Source of the DNA: Pedobacter changchengzhani
Lineage (GTDB): Bacteria > Bacteroidota > Bacteroidia > Sphingobacteriales > Sphingobacteriaceae
DNA: 64,000 bases
Direction of reading: 5' to 3'
Assembly (NCBI RefSeq): GCF_004354365.1
Contig: NZ_SJCY01000002.1
Location: forward strand, 1-64,000
Below the pieces are notes generated by a model. That model was given only the letters and a program-made list of their open reading frames with translations. It had not been told where the DNA came from and made no database searches. Below are positions 10,901-19,116 of the stretch, in pieces; position 1 is the first letter of the stretch, and each line of letters starts with the position of its first letter. The translations under genes were made by a program, and so were the position numbers.

Positions 10901-11150
10901 TATTTGCGCTAGAAGTCATGTAAGTCATGTCCTCAACCCCGTTAATTTGCTCTTCGAGCGGAATAACTACACTATTCAACACCACATCCGCATTTGCGCC
11001 TTGATAAGAAGTAGAAACCTGAACGGTTGGTGGCGCAATTTCTGGATATTGTGAGACTGGTAACGTCAGTAAACCTAACACACCCAGTATTACAATAATA
11101 ATTGATATCACAGTTGATAAAACTGGTCTATCTATAAATTTCTTAAACAT
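7971..11150 (-). CDS. RND efflux transporter, HAE1/AcrB family inner membrane pump
   Basis: A 1059-residue proton-driven multidrug pump of the hydrophobe/amphiphile efflux-1 family. It begins MFKKFIDRPVLSTVISIIIV, the usual first membrane segment, and carries the paired transmembrane aspartates in AIGIVVDDAIVVVE, the porter-domain motif GANADVVLNSVVIPLE, and a second membrane half ending near GTGAVGGMLIGTIFGLFVIPSLF. Two repeats of six membrane helices with large periplasmic loops are expected. It lies between its adaptor and outer membrane channel, so all three parts of the pump are made together. Substrates cannot be told from sequence. Confidence 0.96.
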   Translation of the reverse strand: MFKKFIDRPVLSTVISIIIVILGVLGLLTLPVSQYPEIAPPTVQVSTSYQGANADVVLNSVVIPLEEQINGVEDMTYMTSSANNDGSASITVNFKLGTNPDLAAVNVQNRVARATSLLPAEVTKSGVVTAKRQASNVLIFVIHSKDPAYDQTFLQNYVNINIIPQIKRITGVGDASSFGQMDYSMRIWLKPDVMATYGLVPNDVSAALAEQNVEAAPGQFGEQGDQSFQYTLKYTGRLKSETDFSNIIIKADANGQVLRLKDVARIELGALSYASSSKYNGEAAIGIAINQTAGSNAKDVIEKSIKTLNEASKLFPKGITYTSLVNVNDFLDASIEKVIHTLIEAFILVFLVVFIFLQDFRSTLIPAISVPVAIIGTFFFLSLFGFTINLLTLFALVLAIGIVVDDAIVVVEAVHAKLDQGYKSAHKATVDAMEDITGAIISITLVMAAVFIPVSFIQGSSGVFYKQFGLTLAIAIIISAVNALTLSPALCALFLKPHGEDHEQKPKNFMQRFYVGFNTSFDLITNKYKKSVSFLSHKKWIVGLIIVLFAGVLVWTMKTTPKGFVPNEDLGVIFSDISLPVGTSQEETSVIIGQIDKVVRDIPEVQGALKIVGRSLISGSGSSYGMVISRLKPWDKRKRDVKAIIGELFAKTASIKGAKVIFFAPPTLQGFGNSGGFTFELQDKTGGDINKFNEVGNKFLAALAKRPEILYASTSFNPTFPQYQIDVNVAKVKQAGLTVTDVLSVLQGYYGGVYASNFNQFGKQFRVVYQADAKYRANQESLNSIYVRNAKGVMAPISEFINLEKVYGPQAISRFNLYTSISVTGSPKPGFSSGDALKAVQEEAAIHLPAGYGYEFSGLSREEMAGGNQTIFIFLLCIVFVYFLLCAQYESYILPLAVLLSLPIGLAGVFIFDKIFGIDNNIYTQITLIMLVGLLAKNAILIVEFAVDRRKKGMSIVHAAIEGATARLRPILMTSFAFILGLLPLMLSSGVGAAGNKSIGTGAVGGMLIGTIFGLFVIPSLFIVFQTLQEKISSKSPFNEGIEKEQSEEEFAVANAPQH

Positions 11151-11157
11151 AAATTTG

Positions 11158-11190
11158 AATTACGATTTTAGAATTACGATTTACGAATAG
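11158..11190. repeat. AATTACGATTTTAG repeat between adaptor and pump genes
   Basis: Two near copies of GAATTACGATTT in direct repeat. The 19 bases at 11164-11182 recur exactly inside the argC coding sequence at 27303-27321, so this is a dispersed repeat family, not an operon-specific signal. Confidence 0.75.
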
Positions 11191-11203
11191 CTAAAAACAA
11201 TTT

Positions 11204-12376
11204 CTATTTTTTAATTTCACTATAAACTGAATCTGTGTTTTTTTCTTCAGGTTTAATTTTTGTACCGTCTTTTAGCGATTGAAAACCTTCTAAAACCACT
11301 TTATCGCCCACCTTTAATCCTTTGGTAACCACATAAAATTTACCTTTAGTAATTTGCATCACTTCGATAGGCGTACTTATAACTTTAGCAGAATCGCCTA
11401 AAACATACACAAATTTCTTACCCTGCAAATCGGTTGTAGATTTTTGAGGAACCAATATCACATCATTTACATGTTGTGGAATGCGCACCATTGCACTTGC
11501 ACCGCTTTTTAATACCGAAACCGGATTGGGAAAAGTTGCCCTTAAGCTTGCAGAACCCGTACTGGTATTGATTTGCCCGTTTATAGATTCTATTTTTCCA
11601 TTCTGTGCATACACACTTCCATCCGCTAAAATCAAGCTAACCGGAGGAATATTTTTCATCTGCTCCGCTAAATTCTTTCCTTTGTAAACATTAGAAAAAT
11701 CTAATAAATCTTTTTCGTTCAGCGAGAAATATGCATAAACCCTAGCCGTATTAGAAACCGTTGTTAAAGGCTCGGGACTTGTGCCACTTACCAAACTTCC
11801 CGTTTTATAAGGAATACTACCCACCACGCCATTTACCGGACTTGTAATTTTAGTATAGCCCAAATTTACCCTTGCATTTACCAATGCAGCTTTTGCTTGC
11901 GATAACATTGCACGTTTACTTTGTAAAGTTAGCTGTGCCGATTCAAGATCGTATTTGCTTATAATGTCTTTTTCTACTAATGGTTTGGTCTTGTTCACCT
12001 GTAGCTGTGCGGCACTTACATCAGCATCTGCACTGCTAATTGCGGCAGCTGCAGTTCTTACAGCCTGCTCATATTGTGGCGCATTTATGGTGAATAACAA
12101 TTGCCCTTTTTTAACCACCGCACCTTCATCAACATAAATATGTTCGATAAAGCCGTCAACTTTTGGTCGTATATCAATATTTTGAATACCTTCTATCGTT
12201 GCCGGATAATCAGAATCTAAAGTGGTAGATTGTTTACTTACCGCAAAAACTGGATACGGCTGAGGTGCATTGGCCTTTTCAGCCTGAGCTTTCTTTGCAT
12301 CTTTATCTCCTCCACAAGAGGCTAAAAAAAGCATGCACAAAGTAGAGGTGTAAAAGAGAGTTGTTATTTTATTCAT
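11204..12376 (-). CDS. RND efflux periplasmic adaptor (AcrA/HlyD family) lipoprotein
   Basis: Membrane fusion protein linking the RND pump to its outer membrane channel. A lipoprotein signal ends at FLASC with Cys 21. The lipoyl-like half motifs (VDGFIEHIYVDEGAVVKKGQLL and the matching VNLGYTKITSPVNGVVG) flank a helical hairpin of about residues 100-165, followed by beta-barrel and membrane-proximal domains. 390 residues, typical. First gene of the operon; 53 bases of repeat-containing spacer separate it from the pump. Confidence 0.94.
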   Translation of the reverse strand: MNKITTLFYTSTLCMLFLASCGGDKDAKKAQAEKANAPQPYPVFAVSKQSTTLDSDYPATIEGIQNIDIRPKVDGFIEHIYVDEGAVVKKGQLLFTINAPQYEQAVRTAAAAISSADADVSAAQLQVNKTKPLVEKDIISKYDLESAQLTLQSKRAMLSQAKAALVNARVNLGYTKITSPVNGVVGSIPYKTGSLVSGTSPEPLTTVSNTARVYAYFSLNEKDLLDFSNVYKGKNLAEQMKNIPPVSLILADGSVYAQNGKIESINGQINTSTGSASLRATFPNPVSVLKSGASAMVRIPQHVNDVILVPQKSTTDLQGKKFVYVLGDSAKVISTPIEVMQITKGKFYVVTKGLKVGDKVVLEGFQSLKDGTKIKPEEKNTDSVYSEIKK

Positions 12377-12898
12377 GATGAATTGTATTTATAATATTTT
12401 TATTCCTGTTAATACAGTTTTGGCACTTAAAAGTTTCCAAAAATAGAGGTTGAGCGTTTAGGAATCAGTCGATATTCTGTCATTTAATCAATCGATTGAT
12501 TTATTTTAAGATTATTTAACATTTGAACAGTAGTAAATGATTGTTTAAAAGCCTTTTATGCCATTTAGTGAGAAAGTAATCCTACAATGTAAATATCTTG
12601 CGACAAGGAGTAATGGGTTGCGGACTTAAGGCAAAATGGAGTTTTAGTATTACAAATTTTGTTGCTTAGTGAATAACTGTGTCGTCAGTCCAAAAATCAA
12701 AGAAATAAAATTTGGCAAATTGTCTATCATTTTATGGTAGTTCTAATCATGTCGCGTTTTTACAATGAGACATGATGTTTTGAGAGCTTATACAGAAATG
12801 GCATTGTTTGCAGAACCATTCTCGCACCGCACTAAATTAAGTAAATGAGTGATGAAATAACGTAAACCATCGATAGACATTTTTGTGCAAATTTGCTG
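12377..12898. other. Long intergenic region upstream of the efflux operon
   Basis: About 520 bases without a credible gene. It should carry the efflux operon promoter. On the minus strand TATTTTTG (12445-12438) matches the Bacteroidota -7 box, but no clear -33 element is seen. A 16-base perfect palindrome lies further upstream (separate entry). No regulator gene is encoded beside the operon. Confidence 0.5.
12486..12501. promoter_or_regulatory. 16-base perfect palindrome, candidate operator
   Basis: AATCAATCGATTGATT is a perfect palindrome 110 bases upstream of the efflux adaptor start. A related AATCAATCAATT...AATTGATCAATCAATT arrangement is seen at 6423-6458, downstream of the same operon. 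Dyads of this size are typical of TetR- or MarR-type operators, but no binding protein can be assigned and AT-rich palindromes occur by chance. Confidence 0.3.
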
Positions 12899-13387
12899 TT
12901 AGTGGCTGGCTTTATTTGTCCATTTTATTTTCACTGCTGAAATCTTGTCAAGTTCAAGCCTTACGTCTTTAAGAATTTCAAAATCACATTTTTCATAAAA
13001 CTTTAATGGCGACAAATATTGCTTTCCATTTTTTTTCTTGTCATTATTATGGTCAATTACCCAACCATATAAAACTTGTTCTGTTTGTTTTAGTTCGTCG
13101 AGAATTTTTCGTCCCAAACCTTTTCCTTTTATACTTTCTGTTAAAATGATAGCAAACCATTTTTCATTGTTTCTGTCAAAGGTTAAAGCCCAGCCCATAA
13201 TTTGGTTATTTTTCTTTGTCAATAAAAAATGTGTCAGGTTTGGTAGGTTTTGTAAATAGCTTTCAAATTCTGTCAAGTTATTGTATGAAAGTTTCTCAGG
13301 ATATTCATTATTCCACAAGTCAAGCACCTGGTTTTTTACTTGCTCGTTTAATTCTGTTGTCCGAAAAATCTCTAAATCGTTTACCAT
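12899..13387 (-). CDS. GNAT family N-acetyltransferase
   Basis: A 162-residue GNAT-fold protein. The acetyl-CoA pyrophosphate loop is visible as SIKGKGLGRKILDELK (the Q/RxxGxG/A motif), preceded by the strand WFAIILTE, and the C-terminal LSPLKFYEKCDFEILKD is the usual last helix-strand. The acceptor substrate is unknown. It is a lone gene between the efflux promoter region and the HIT gene, with no partner in operon. Confidence 0.8.
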   Translation of the reverse strand: MVNDLEIFRTTELNEQVKNQVLDLWNNEYPEKLSYNNLTEFESYLQNLPNLTHFLLTKKNNQIMGWALTFDRNNEKWFAIILTESIKGKGLGRKILDELKQTEQVLYGWVIDHNNDKKKNGKQYLSPLKFYEKCDFEILKDVRLELDKISAVKIKWTNKASH

Positions 13388-13506
13388 TTCTTTTCGTGAA
13401 TTCGGTCGGTTAAGCCTGCCACTAACTTACTTATTTAAACTACACCATCCATAAAATCAAAAATTCACACTAAATCCCCTATCAATAAAATGGAAAAAAG
13501 AATTAA

Positions 13507-13905
13507 TTACTGCTCAAGCAAAGCTTCCTTAATCTTTGTCGCAGCATCAGCCAATTCTTCCTGTGTAGGATTTAATTTGGCTTTACTAAAGTTCATATCA
13601 CTTACGTTATTAATTGGAATTAAATGAATATGTGCGTGTGGAACTTCTAAACCGACTACCGAGACCCCAATTTTTGTGCAGGGGAAAGCCACTTTAAGTC
13701 CTTTTGCAACTATTTTAGCAAACATCCACAGACCAACGTATTGGTCTTCATCCATATCGAAAATATAATCGGTTTCTATTTTAGGAATAACCAGTACATG
13801 TCCCATGGTTAAAGGTTGTACGTCGCAAAAAGCTAAAAACTCTACAGTTTCTGCAACTACGTGGGCTTTAATTTCTCCTGATACGATTTTTGAAAAGATA
13901 CTCAT
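13507..13905 (-). CDS. HIT family (histidine triad) nucleotide-binding protein
   Basis: A 132-residue HIT protein with the triad HAHIHLIP (His 90, 92, 94), a nucleotide hydrolase or transferase fold acting on adenosine nucleotides such as AMP-lysine or AMP-NH2. Starts MSIFSKIVSGEI as in family members. It is directly downstream of greA, an arrangement common in Bacteroidota, but the two are separated by a gene-less inverted repeat element. Confidence 0.92.
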   Translation of the reverse strand: MSIFSKIVSGEIKAHVVAETVEFLAFCDVQPLTMGHVLVIPKIETDYIFDMDEDQYVGLWMFAKIVAKGLKVAFPCTKIGVSVVGLEVPHAHIHLIPINNVSDMNFSKAKLNPTQEELADAATKIKEALLEQ

Positions 13906-13993
13906 TTAAGGTGGAAGGTTTAAGGTTGTAAGGTAGAAGGGTAATGAAGGTAGAAGATAAAGCCTTACGCCCTTTACCATCTACCTTACAACC
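13906..13993. repeat. Gene-less inverted repeat element (AAGGTTGTAAGGTAGA family)
   Basis: GGTTGTAAGGTAGA (13924-13937) and TCTACCTTACAACC (13980-13993) form a perfect 14-base inverted repeat around 42 bases. The right arm ends exactly against the greA stop codon. Low-complexity AAGGT/AAAGT repeats of this style recur at 19480-19520, 20580-20700, 24664, 32390 and around the four-helix-bundle genes. Confidence 0.75.
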
Positions 13994-14467
13994 CTATCTT
14001 GATATTTCTAAAACTTCGAACTGCATTTTACCTGCAGGCACTTCAATTTCGGCAAATTCGCCAACTGATTTACCCAATAAACCTTGCGCAATGGGCGATT
14101 TAACAGAAATTTTTCCTGTTTTTACATCGGCTTCGCTTTCTGCAACCAACTGATACGTCATGGTTGCACCGTTTTTTACATTCTTAATTTTTACGATAGA
14201 CAATGCAAGTACTTTCGACAAATCCATTTTCGATTCATCAATTAAACGAGCACTTGCCAAAGTATTTTTAAGTTTCGAAATTTTCGCTTCGTGCAAACCC
14301 TGCGCTTCTTTAGCTGCATCATATTCTGCATTTTCAGATAAATCACCTTTATCTCTTGCCTCGGCAATTGCTTTAGATATAAGCTGGCGACCTGTTGTTG
14401 TTAAATAACGAACTTCATCTCTTAACTTATCTAAACCCTCTTGTGTGTAATACGTTGCCTCTTCCAT
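13994..14467 (-). CDS. greA: Transcription elongation factor GreA
   Basis: 157 residues, the normal GreA size. The N-terminal coiled coil (about 1-75, with GDLSENAEYDAAKEAQ, containing the tip acidic residues that enter the RNA polymerase secondary channel) is followed by the FKBP-like C-terminal domain with ISVKSPIAQGLLGKSVGE. It stimulates the polymerase's intrinsic cleavage of backtracked transcripts. Upstream lies the terminator of the OsmC gene; downstream lies the HIT gene. Confidence 0.96.
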   Translation of the reverse strand: MEEATYYTQEGLDKLRDEVRYLTTTGRQLISKAIAEARDKGDLSENAEYDAAKEAQGLHEAKISKLKNTLASARLIDESKMDLSKVLALSIVKIKNVKNGATMTYQLVAESEADVKTGKISVKSPIAQGLLGKSVGEFAEIEVPAGKMQFEVLEISR

Positions 14468-14506
14468 TACTATTATTAATTAGTTTGAACCTCTATAAAA
14501 AACAAA

Positions 14507-14540
14507 CAAGACTATATAGCTATTTGGCTACATAGTCTTG
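14507..14540 (-). terminator. Terminator after the OsmC gene
   Basis: A 14-base stem (14507-14520 with 14527-14540, one G-T pair) and a 6-base loop, followed on the minus strand by TTTGTTTTTTAT. It separates the OsmC gene from greA. Confidence 0.8.
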
Positions 14541-14638
14541 CTTCGATTATAACGAAGATAAAATGATGAAATTACAAAAGCAAATTAATAATAATATTTC
14601 TGCTTGTGCAACTTCTAATCCTTATTCATCAACGCAAT

Positions 14639-15115
14639 TTATTCATTTTCTGCTTTACAATTTGGTTGGTGCTTTACCGGAAAGTTAAGTGAATTTGCAA
14701 TAAAGCACATTTTGTTTGCTTCTATGTGCAAAGTATTTGCCAATTCTAAATGTGCTTTGTTTGCAATTAATACCTGTGGGTAAAGTGTTACCGATTCAAA
14801 CTTCCCGCTTCCATCGTTATTTTCTTGCATGGTTCCAATTGCGTTGTCTTGATAATCGATTACCACGATTTCGTTTTTAGAGCACAAATGCAAATACCAA
14901 AGCATGTGGCAACTCGAAACCGATGCCAACAATAAATCTTCTGGATTATGTTTTGATTTATCGCCCAAAAATGCAGAATCAGAAGAACCCGAAATAGTTG
15001 CTTTTCCATCCACTGTAACAACATAATCTCGATCGTAAGAGCGGAAATCCATTGTGCCAGATCCTTTATTCCCTGTCCAGGTTACACTTGTTTTATATTG
15101 ATGATTTTTCGACAT
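14639..15115 (-). CDS. OsmC family protein
   Basis: A 158-residue OsmC/Ohr-fold protein, a family of thiol-dependent peroxidases acting on organic hydroperoxides. The two conserved cysteines are present: Cys 69 in LLASVSSCHML and Cys 137 in ANKMCFIANS. HNPEDLLLAS is the usual preceding motif. Subfamily (Ohr, OsmC or YhfA-like) is not decided. Own terminator downstream. Confidence 0.88.
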   Translation of the reverse strand: MSKNHQYKTSVTWTGNKGSGTMDFRSYDRDYVVTVDGKATISGSSDSAFLGDKSKHNPEDLLLASVSSCHMLWYLHLCSKNEIVVIDYQDNAIGTMQENNDGSGKFESVTLYPQVLIANKAHLELANTLHIEANKMCFIANSLNFPVKHQPNCKAENE

Positions 15116-15183
15116 ATTGTAATAGTATTTTTTGTTATTGCCAATTTAGCAAAATATTTCTTTATCCTGCTCAATTATTAAAT

Positions 15184-16437
15184 CTATTTCAGGGCACTTA
15201 AAGCATTTTTAATTCTTGGCAACATATCTACAATATCCTGAAGTGAGCAAGCACCCACTGAAGCCCTAAACCACGGCATGCTATGTTCATTTCCGAAGGC
15301 CGAAAATGGAACTAATGCTGCACCTGCTTTATTTATCAAATAGAACGTTAAATCGTTACTATCTTTCAAAACATTCCCTTCGGGCGTAGTTTTGCCTATA
15401 TAATCTATCTTAATGGTTAAATAAATGGCGCCCATTGGTTCTACTGCATCAACATTAAAACCTTCCTTTTTTAATTCGATAAAGCCGTTATACAAAGCGT
15501 TTAAGCTAGCTTGAATTTTTGCTTTAAAACTAGTTAAGAAAGCATCAACCTGTGTTTTATCGTTAAAATAGTTAGCCATTGCAACCTGTTCGGCCTTTGG
15601 TGCCCAAGCCCCCATGTGGCCTACCAACGCTTTCATTCTATTTATAATATCTTCGGGACCAAAACCCCAACCCACACGTACACCGGTTGCTGCTAAACAT
15701 TTCGAAGTACCATCAACAAAAATAGTGAATTCACGCATCGCCGGGCGTAATGAAACGGGATTGACATGCTCTTTTCCAAAGGTTAAAAGCGAATAAATTT
15801 GATCGTACATTAAGTAAAGTGGCTTTTCATCCGCTCCGCGGGATGCATTTTCTGCTAAAATTACATCACAAATTTCGGCTAACGAATCAGCAGCGAACAT
15901 GGTTCCCGTTGGGTTTAACGGCGAGCACAAAGCCAACAATGTTGCGCCTTTTAAATGAGGCTTTAACTGCGAGGCAGTGGGCATAAAATTATTTGCCGCA
16001 TCTGTTTCAACTGTTACAACGTTTGCAGATGATAGGTGAGAATAGTGATTATTATTCCATGAGGGAGTTGGAAAAACTACAGTATCACCAGGATCAACCA
16101 CAGCTAAATAAGCGGAGTAAATTAATGGCCGAGACCCGCCAGAAACTAAAATACTATTGGTGTTATAATCTAACCCAAATCTATCTTTTAATAATTCCGA
16201 AACGGTTTGTCTGAGTTGTAAAACACCATCGGCAGGTGGATAATTTGTTTGATTATCGTTATAAGCATTTACAATTCCTGCTTTTAATTCAGTTGGGATT
16301 GGGTAAATATTTGAATCAAAATCGCCGATGGTTAAATTAGCGATTGATGCGCCTTTACGCTTCAACTCGTTAACCTCGTTACCAATTTTTATAATTTCTG
16401 AACCAACTAATGCGCTGGCTAATTTTGAAACTTTCAT
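15184..16437 (-). CDS. Pyridoxal phosphate-dependent aminotransferase, class I/II
   Basis: A 417-residue fold-type I aminotransferase. The PLP-binding lysine is K246 in DGTSKCLAATGVRVGWG; SPLNPTG near 172-178 and YDQIYS near 211 are the usual cofactor-contact motifs, and the C-terminal arginine motif FRASVG binds the substrate carboxylate. Amino-acid specificity (aspartate or aromatic type) is not clear. The Fic gene ends five bases before the start of this gene and points the same way, so they are probably co-transcribed. Confidence 0.9.
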   Translation of the reverse strand: MKVSKLASALVGSEIIKIGNEVNELKRKGASIANLTIGDFDSNIYPIPTELKAGIVNAYNDNQTNYPPADGVLQLRQTVSELLKDRFGLDYNTNSILVSGGSRPLIYSAYLAVVDPGDTVVFPTPSWNNNHYSHLSSANVVTVETDAANNFMPTASQLKPHLKGATLLALCSPLNPTGTMFAADSLAEICDVILAENASRGADEKPLYLMYDQIYSLLTFGKEHVNPVSLRPAMREFTIFVDGTSKCLAATGVRVGWGFGPEDIINRMKALVGHMGAWAPKAEQVAMANYFNDKTQVDAFLTSFKAKIQASLNALYNGFIELKKEGFNVDAVEPMGAIYLTIKIDYIGKTTPEGNVLKDSNDLTFYLINKAGAALVPFSAFGNEHSMPWFRASVGACSLQDIVDMLPRIKNALSALK

Positions 16438-16441
16438 ATTA

Positions 16442-17215
16442 TTAATTGTTATTTCTATTTAAACTATTAGGCAACATTATTAAAAATGGCAAACATTTAT
16501 TGTAGTTAAGCTCGTAAAAATTAACCCCCAAATTAATGTTCTTGTAATATTCGGGTTGATGGTCTTTATAATATTTCTCTGAAGGAATTTTCCAAAAGTC
16601 CATCCCTAATTTAATAGATAAAAACCACTTTTCTAATAATCTCGCAACTCTTCCATTTCCATCCCTAAATGGATGTATATGTACAAATCTTAGGTGAATT
16701 AAGGCCGCATAATAAAAAACCTCCTCTTCCGTAATTGTAGCTAAAAGCAATTTCGAAATTTGAGTAAAAAAAAGTTTCATCTCGGCACCAACAAGTTCAG
16801 CTTCAATAGCCAAATACACTAACCCCGATTGACCGAAAACACCAACTTTATCCTTTCTATATTTACCTCTTAAACCAGAAATTAAAAGCTGTTTTGATAA
16901 AATTTGATGGGACTTTAAGAAATTTACCTCATTTAAATTATTATTTTGAGCAAAATCATAAGCAGAAACTAAATCCTCTATTTCTTGTATTTCTTTTGTT
17001 GGTTTAAATTTATCTTTTGATAGTTTAGCATTCATAAAAGAATTCAAATCAACTGTGTTGCCTTCTATGTTTGATGAATAGACTGCAGATGCTTGGGTTT
17101 GATAACCCAAATCACTATTTCCTATTGTGAAATCAAAATTATTGAGAAGGTTTTTCACATCTTTTCCAATCACTTTGATATACTCGTCAAAATAAGTTTT
17201 ATCTGTAATATTCAT
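16442..17215 (-). CDS. Fic family protein, probable AMP-transferase with N-terminal inhibitory motif
   Basis: A 257-residue Fic protein. The core motif HPFRDGNGRVARL (HxFx(D/E)GNGRxxR) sits near residue 185; Fic enzymes usually transfer AMP from ATP to a target hydroxyl. An N-terminal SSNIEGN at 47-53 fits the (S/T)xxxE(G/N) inhibitory helix of autoinhibited class II Fic proteins, so no separate antitoxin is expected. It lies between argH and the aminotransferase. The target is unknown. Confidence 0.88.
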   Translation of the reverse strand: MNITDKTYFDEYIKVIGKDVKNLLNNFDFTIGNSDLGYQTQASAVYSSNIEGNTVDLNSFMNAKLSKDKFKPTKEIQEIEDLVSAYDFAQNNNLNEVNFLKSHQILSKQLLISGLRGKYRKDKVGVFGQSGLVYLAIEAELVGAEMKLFFTQISKLLLATITEEEVFYYAALIHLRFVHIHPFRDGNGRVARLLEKWFLSIKLGMDFWKIPSEKYYKDHQPEYYKNINLGVNFYELNYNKCLPFLIMLPNSLNRNNN

Positions 17216-17280
17216 TAAAAAGATTATTTAAAACAAATTTTCGTTCTACATGCAATTGCTTCTTACTTCAAAAGTACAAT

Positions 17281-18612
17281 TTAACGAATCAAATCTTCTA
17301 TTGCTTTATTCACTTTTTCAAAACCAAATTGCGACAACACATCTTGCATTGCTGCAGAAATTTCCGCATTACAAAGGTTACCAATGCTGCCTTCGTGCGT
17401 GTGGTTTATTTCCCCCGATGGGGCAAAAGTACCGTTTTCAATCTGTTCACCAACTATTTTATACGCCTCTCTAAAAGGCACACCTTTTAAGGCCAAATCG
17501 TTTACCACTTCCACACTAAATAAGTAATCGTATTTCTTGTCTTTCAAAATATCATCTTTAATGGTAATATTCTGAAACATAAACGTGGCAATTTCTAAAC
17601 ACTCATTTAATGAGGTAATGGCTGGGAAAAGATTTTCTTTTAACAATTGCAAATCGCGATGATACCCCGATGGCAAGTTAGTTATCATCATGGCAATTTC
17701 ATTCGGCAATGCTTGAATTTTATTACAACGCGAACGGATCAATTCAAAAACATCGGGATTTTTTTTATGAGGCATAATACTAGATCCTGTTGTTAATTCA
17801 TCAGGAAAACTAATAAAACTGAAGTTCTGGTTAATGAACAAACAAACATCCATTGCCATTTTAGCCAGTGTTGCGGCAACTGCGCTCATGGCTTGGGCTA
17901 AAATTCTTTCTGTTTTGCCACGCCCCATTTGCGCATAAACTACATTGTAATTTAAGCTTTCGAAACCTAATAAATTGGTGGTTAGCGTTCTATTTAACGG
18001 GAAAGACGATCCATAACCCGCAGCAGAACCTAATGGATTTTTATTGGTAATTTTCCATGCCGCAAGCATCAATTCCATATCATCGGCAAGGCTTTCGGCA
18101 TAAGCACCAAACCATAAACCAAAAGATGATGGCATGGCAATTTGCAAATGCGTGTAACCTGGCAATAATTTAGTTGCGTGGGTATTGCTCAGCTCAATTA
18201 ACTGATTAAACAAAGTTGAAGTTTGCCCAACCATATCTTCTATACAAGCACGGAAAAACAATTTTAAGTCAACCAAAACCTGATCATTACGAGAACGACC
18301 GCTATGGATTTTCTTACCAGCCTCGCCAATTCGTTGGGTTAACAACCACTCTACTTGCGAGTGTACATCTTCCACCGAATCTTCGATAATAAAATCTCCA
18401 GCTTCAATTTCAGCATAAATATTTTTGAGTTCATTTTGCACCATTGCCAATTCATCAGCGGTAAGCAAATTAATCGTTTCCAACATTTCTGTATGTGCCA
18501 ATGAGCCCAAAACATCAAACTTTGCCATTTGTAGGTCTAACTCGCGATCTTTACCCACGGTGAAGGTTTCTACAAATTTATTTACATCTATATTTTTTTG
18601 CCAAATTTTCAT
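17281..18612 (-). CDS. argH: Argininosuccinate lyase
   Basis: Cleaves argininosuccinate to arginine and fumarate, the last step of the pathway. The fumarase/aspartase signature GSSIMPHKKNPD is present with its mobile serine loop, as are HTHEGSIGN and SGRSRNDQV. I start at the ATG giving MKIWQK, as in Bacteroidota homologues; an ATG six codons upstream (18630) falls in a repeat. About 443 residues. It is cut off from the rest of the arginine cluster by a toxin-antitoxin pair. Confidence 0.95.
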   Translation of the reverse strand: MKIWQKNIDVNKFVETFTVGKDRELDLQMAKFDVLGSLAHTEMLETINLLTADELAMVQNELKNIYAEIEAGDFIIEDSVEDVHSQVEWLLTQRIGEAGKKIHSGRSRNDQVLVDLKLFFRACIEDMVGQTSTLFNQLIELSNTHATKLLPGYTHLQIAMPSSFGLWFGAYAESLADDMELMLAAWKITNKNPLGSAAGYGSSFPLNRTLTTNLLGFESLNYNVVYAQMGRGKTERILAQAMSAVAATLAKMAMDVCLFINQNFSFISFPDELTTGSSIMPHKKNPDVFELIRSRCNKIQALPNEIAMMITNLPSGYHRDLQLLKENLFPAITSLNECLEIATFMFQNITIKDDILKDKKYDYLFSVEVVNDLALKGVPFREAYKIVGEQIENGTFAPSGEINHTHEGSIGNLCNAEISAAMQDVLSQFGFEKVNKAIEDLIR

Positions 18613-18627
18613 ACCTTTTATCTTCGT

Positions 18628-18680
18628 CATTGCGAGTAACAGCCTGTCCCGAATTTTCGGGGAAGCAATCCTCTTTTTGA
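18628..18680. repeat. TGCGAG...GAAGCAATC repeat with nested palindrome
   Basis: GTCATTGCGAGTAACAG and GGGGAAGCAATCC are the two halves of the repeat that also flanks the GIY-YIG genes near 61.2-61.7 kb, here split by an internal palindrome CCCGAATTTTCGGG. It immediately precedes argH and overlaps the alternative upstream argH start. Confidence 0.65.
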
Positions 18681-18783
18681 AATTTTAATTTTAATCATTG
18701 TTAAACAAAAAGCAATAAGTTTGCTCAAAAGGAGTCAATTATTAGTGTTTTGCCTCGCAAAGATGATTTATATCGCTACCTAT

Positions 18784-19116
18784 TTATTGAATTTCTAAAC
18801 AAGAAAATTCCTCTTGCTTATTAAATTCTTCTAATAATTCATTTTTAGATACGAGTATTTGTGAAATTGATAAAGTAGTATTATTACCAGTTCTGAGCCA
18901 AATTATTTTTGGTGGATGTCCATAAAGGTTAGCAAACTCATAGAAATCGGCATCGAAGGTCACAATTACAAAATCATTTTGTCCTGCAAATTGCCAAATT
19001 TCTTTATCAGATTTATTTTCCAACCCTAATTTTCTTATTTGCTCGCTATTAGGGAATATTTGCTGAATAAGCTTTAGAATTCTAAATGAAATATTCTGAT
19101 CGAAAAGTAATTTCAC
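18784..19116 (-). CDS. DUF5615 PIN-like toxin
   Basis: A 110-residue DUF5615 protein, a PIN/Mut7-C-like ribonuclease family. Acidic residues in KLLFDQNIS, DKEIW and VTFDADFYEFA match the metal-binding positions. Starts with GTG that overlaps the stop of the upstream DUF433 gene by one base (TAGTG), so translation is coupled. Together they make a VapBC-like type II toxin-antitoxin pair; activity is inferred from family and pairing. It is inserted between argE and argH. Confidence 0.85.
   Translation of the reverse strand: MKLLFDQNISFRILKLIQQIFPNSEQIRKLGLENKSDKEIWQFAGQNDFVIVTFDADFYEFANLYGHPPKIIWLRTGNNTTLSISQILVSKNELLEEFNKQEEFSCLEIQ

Noticed and set aside
11150..11204. Attenuator or regulatory leader between adaptor and pump genes
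   Set aside because: The sequence is a dispersed repeat also found inside argC, so it is not specific regulation.
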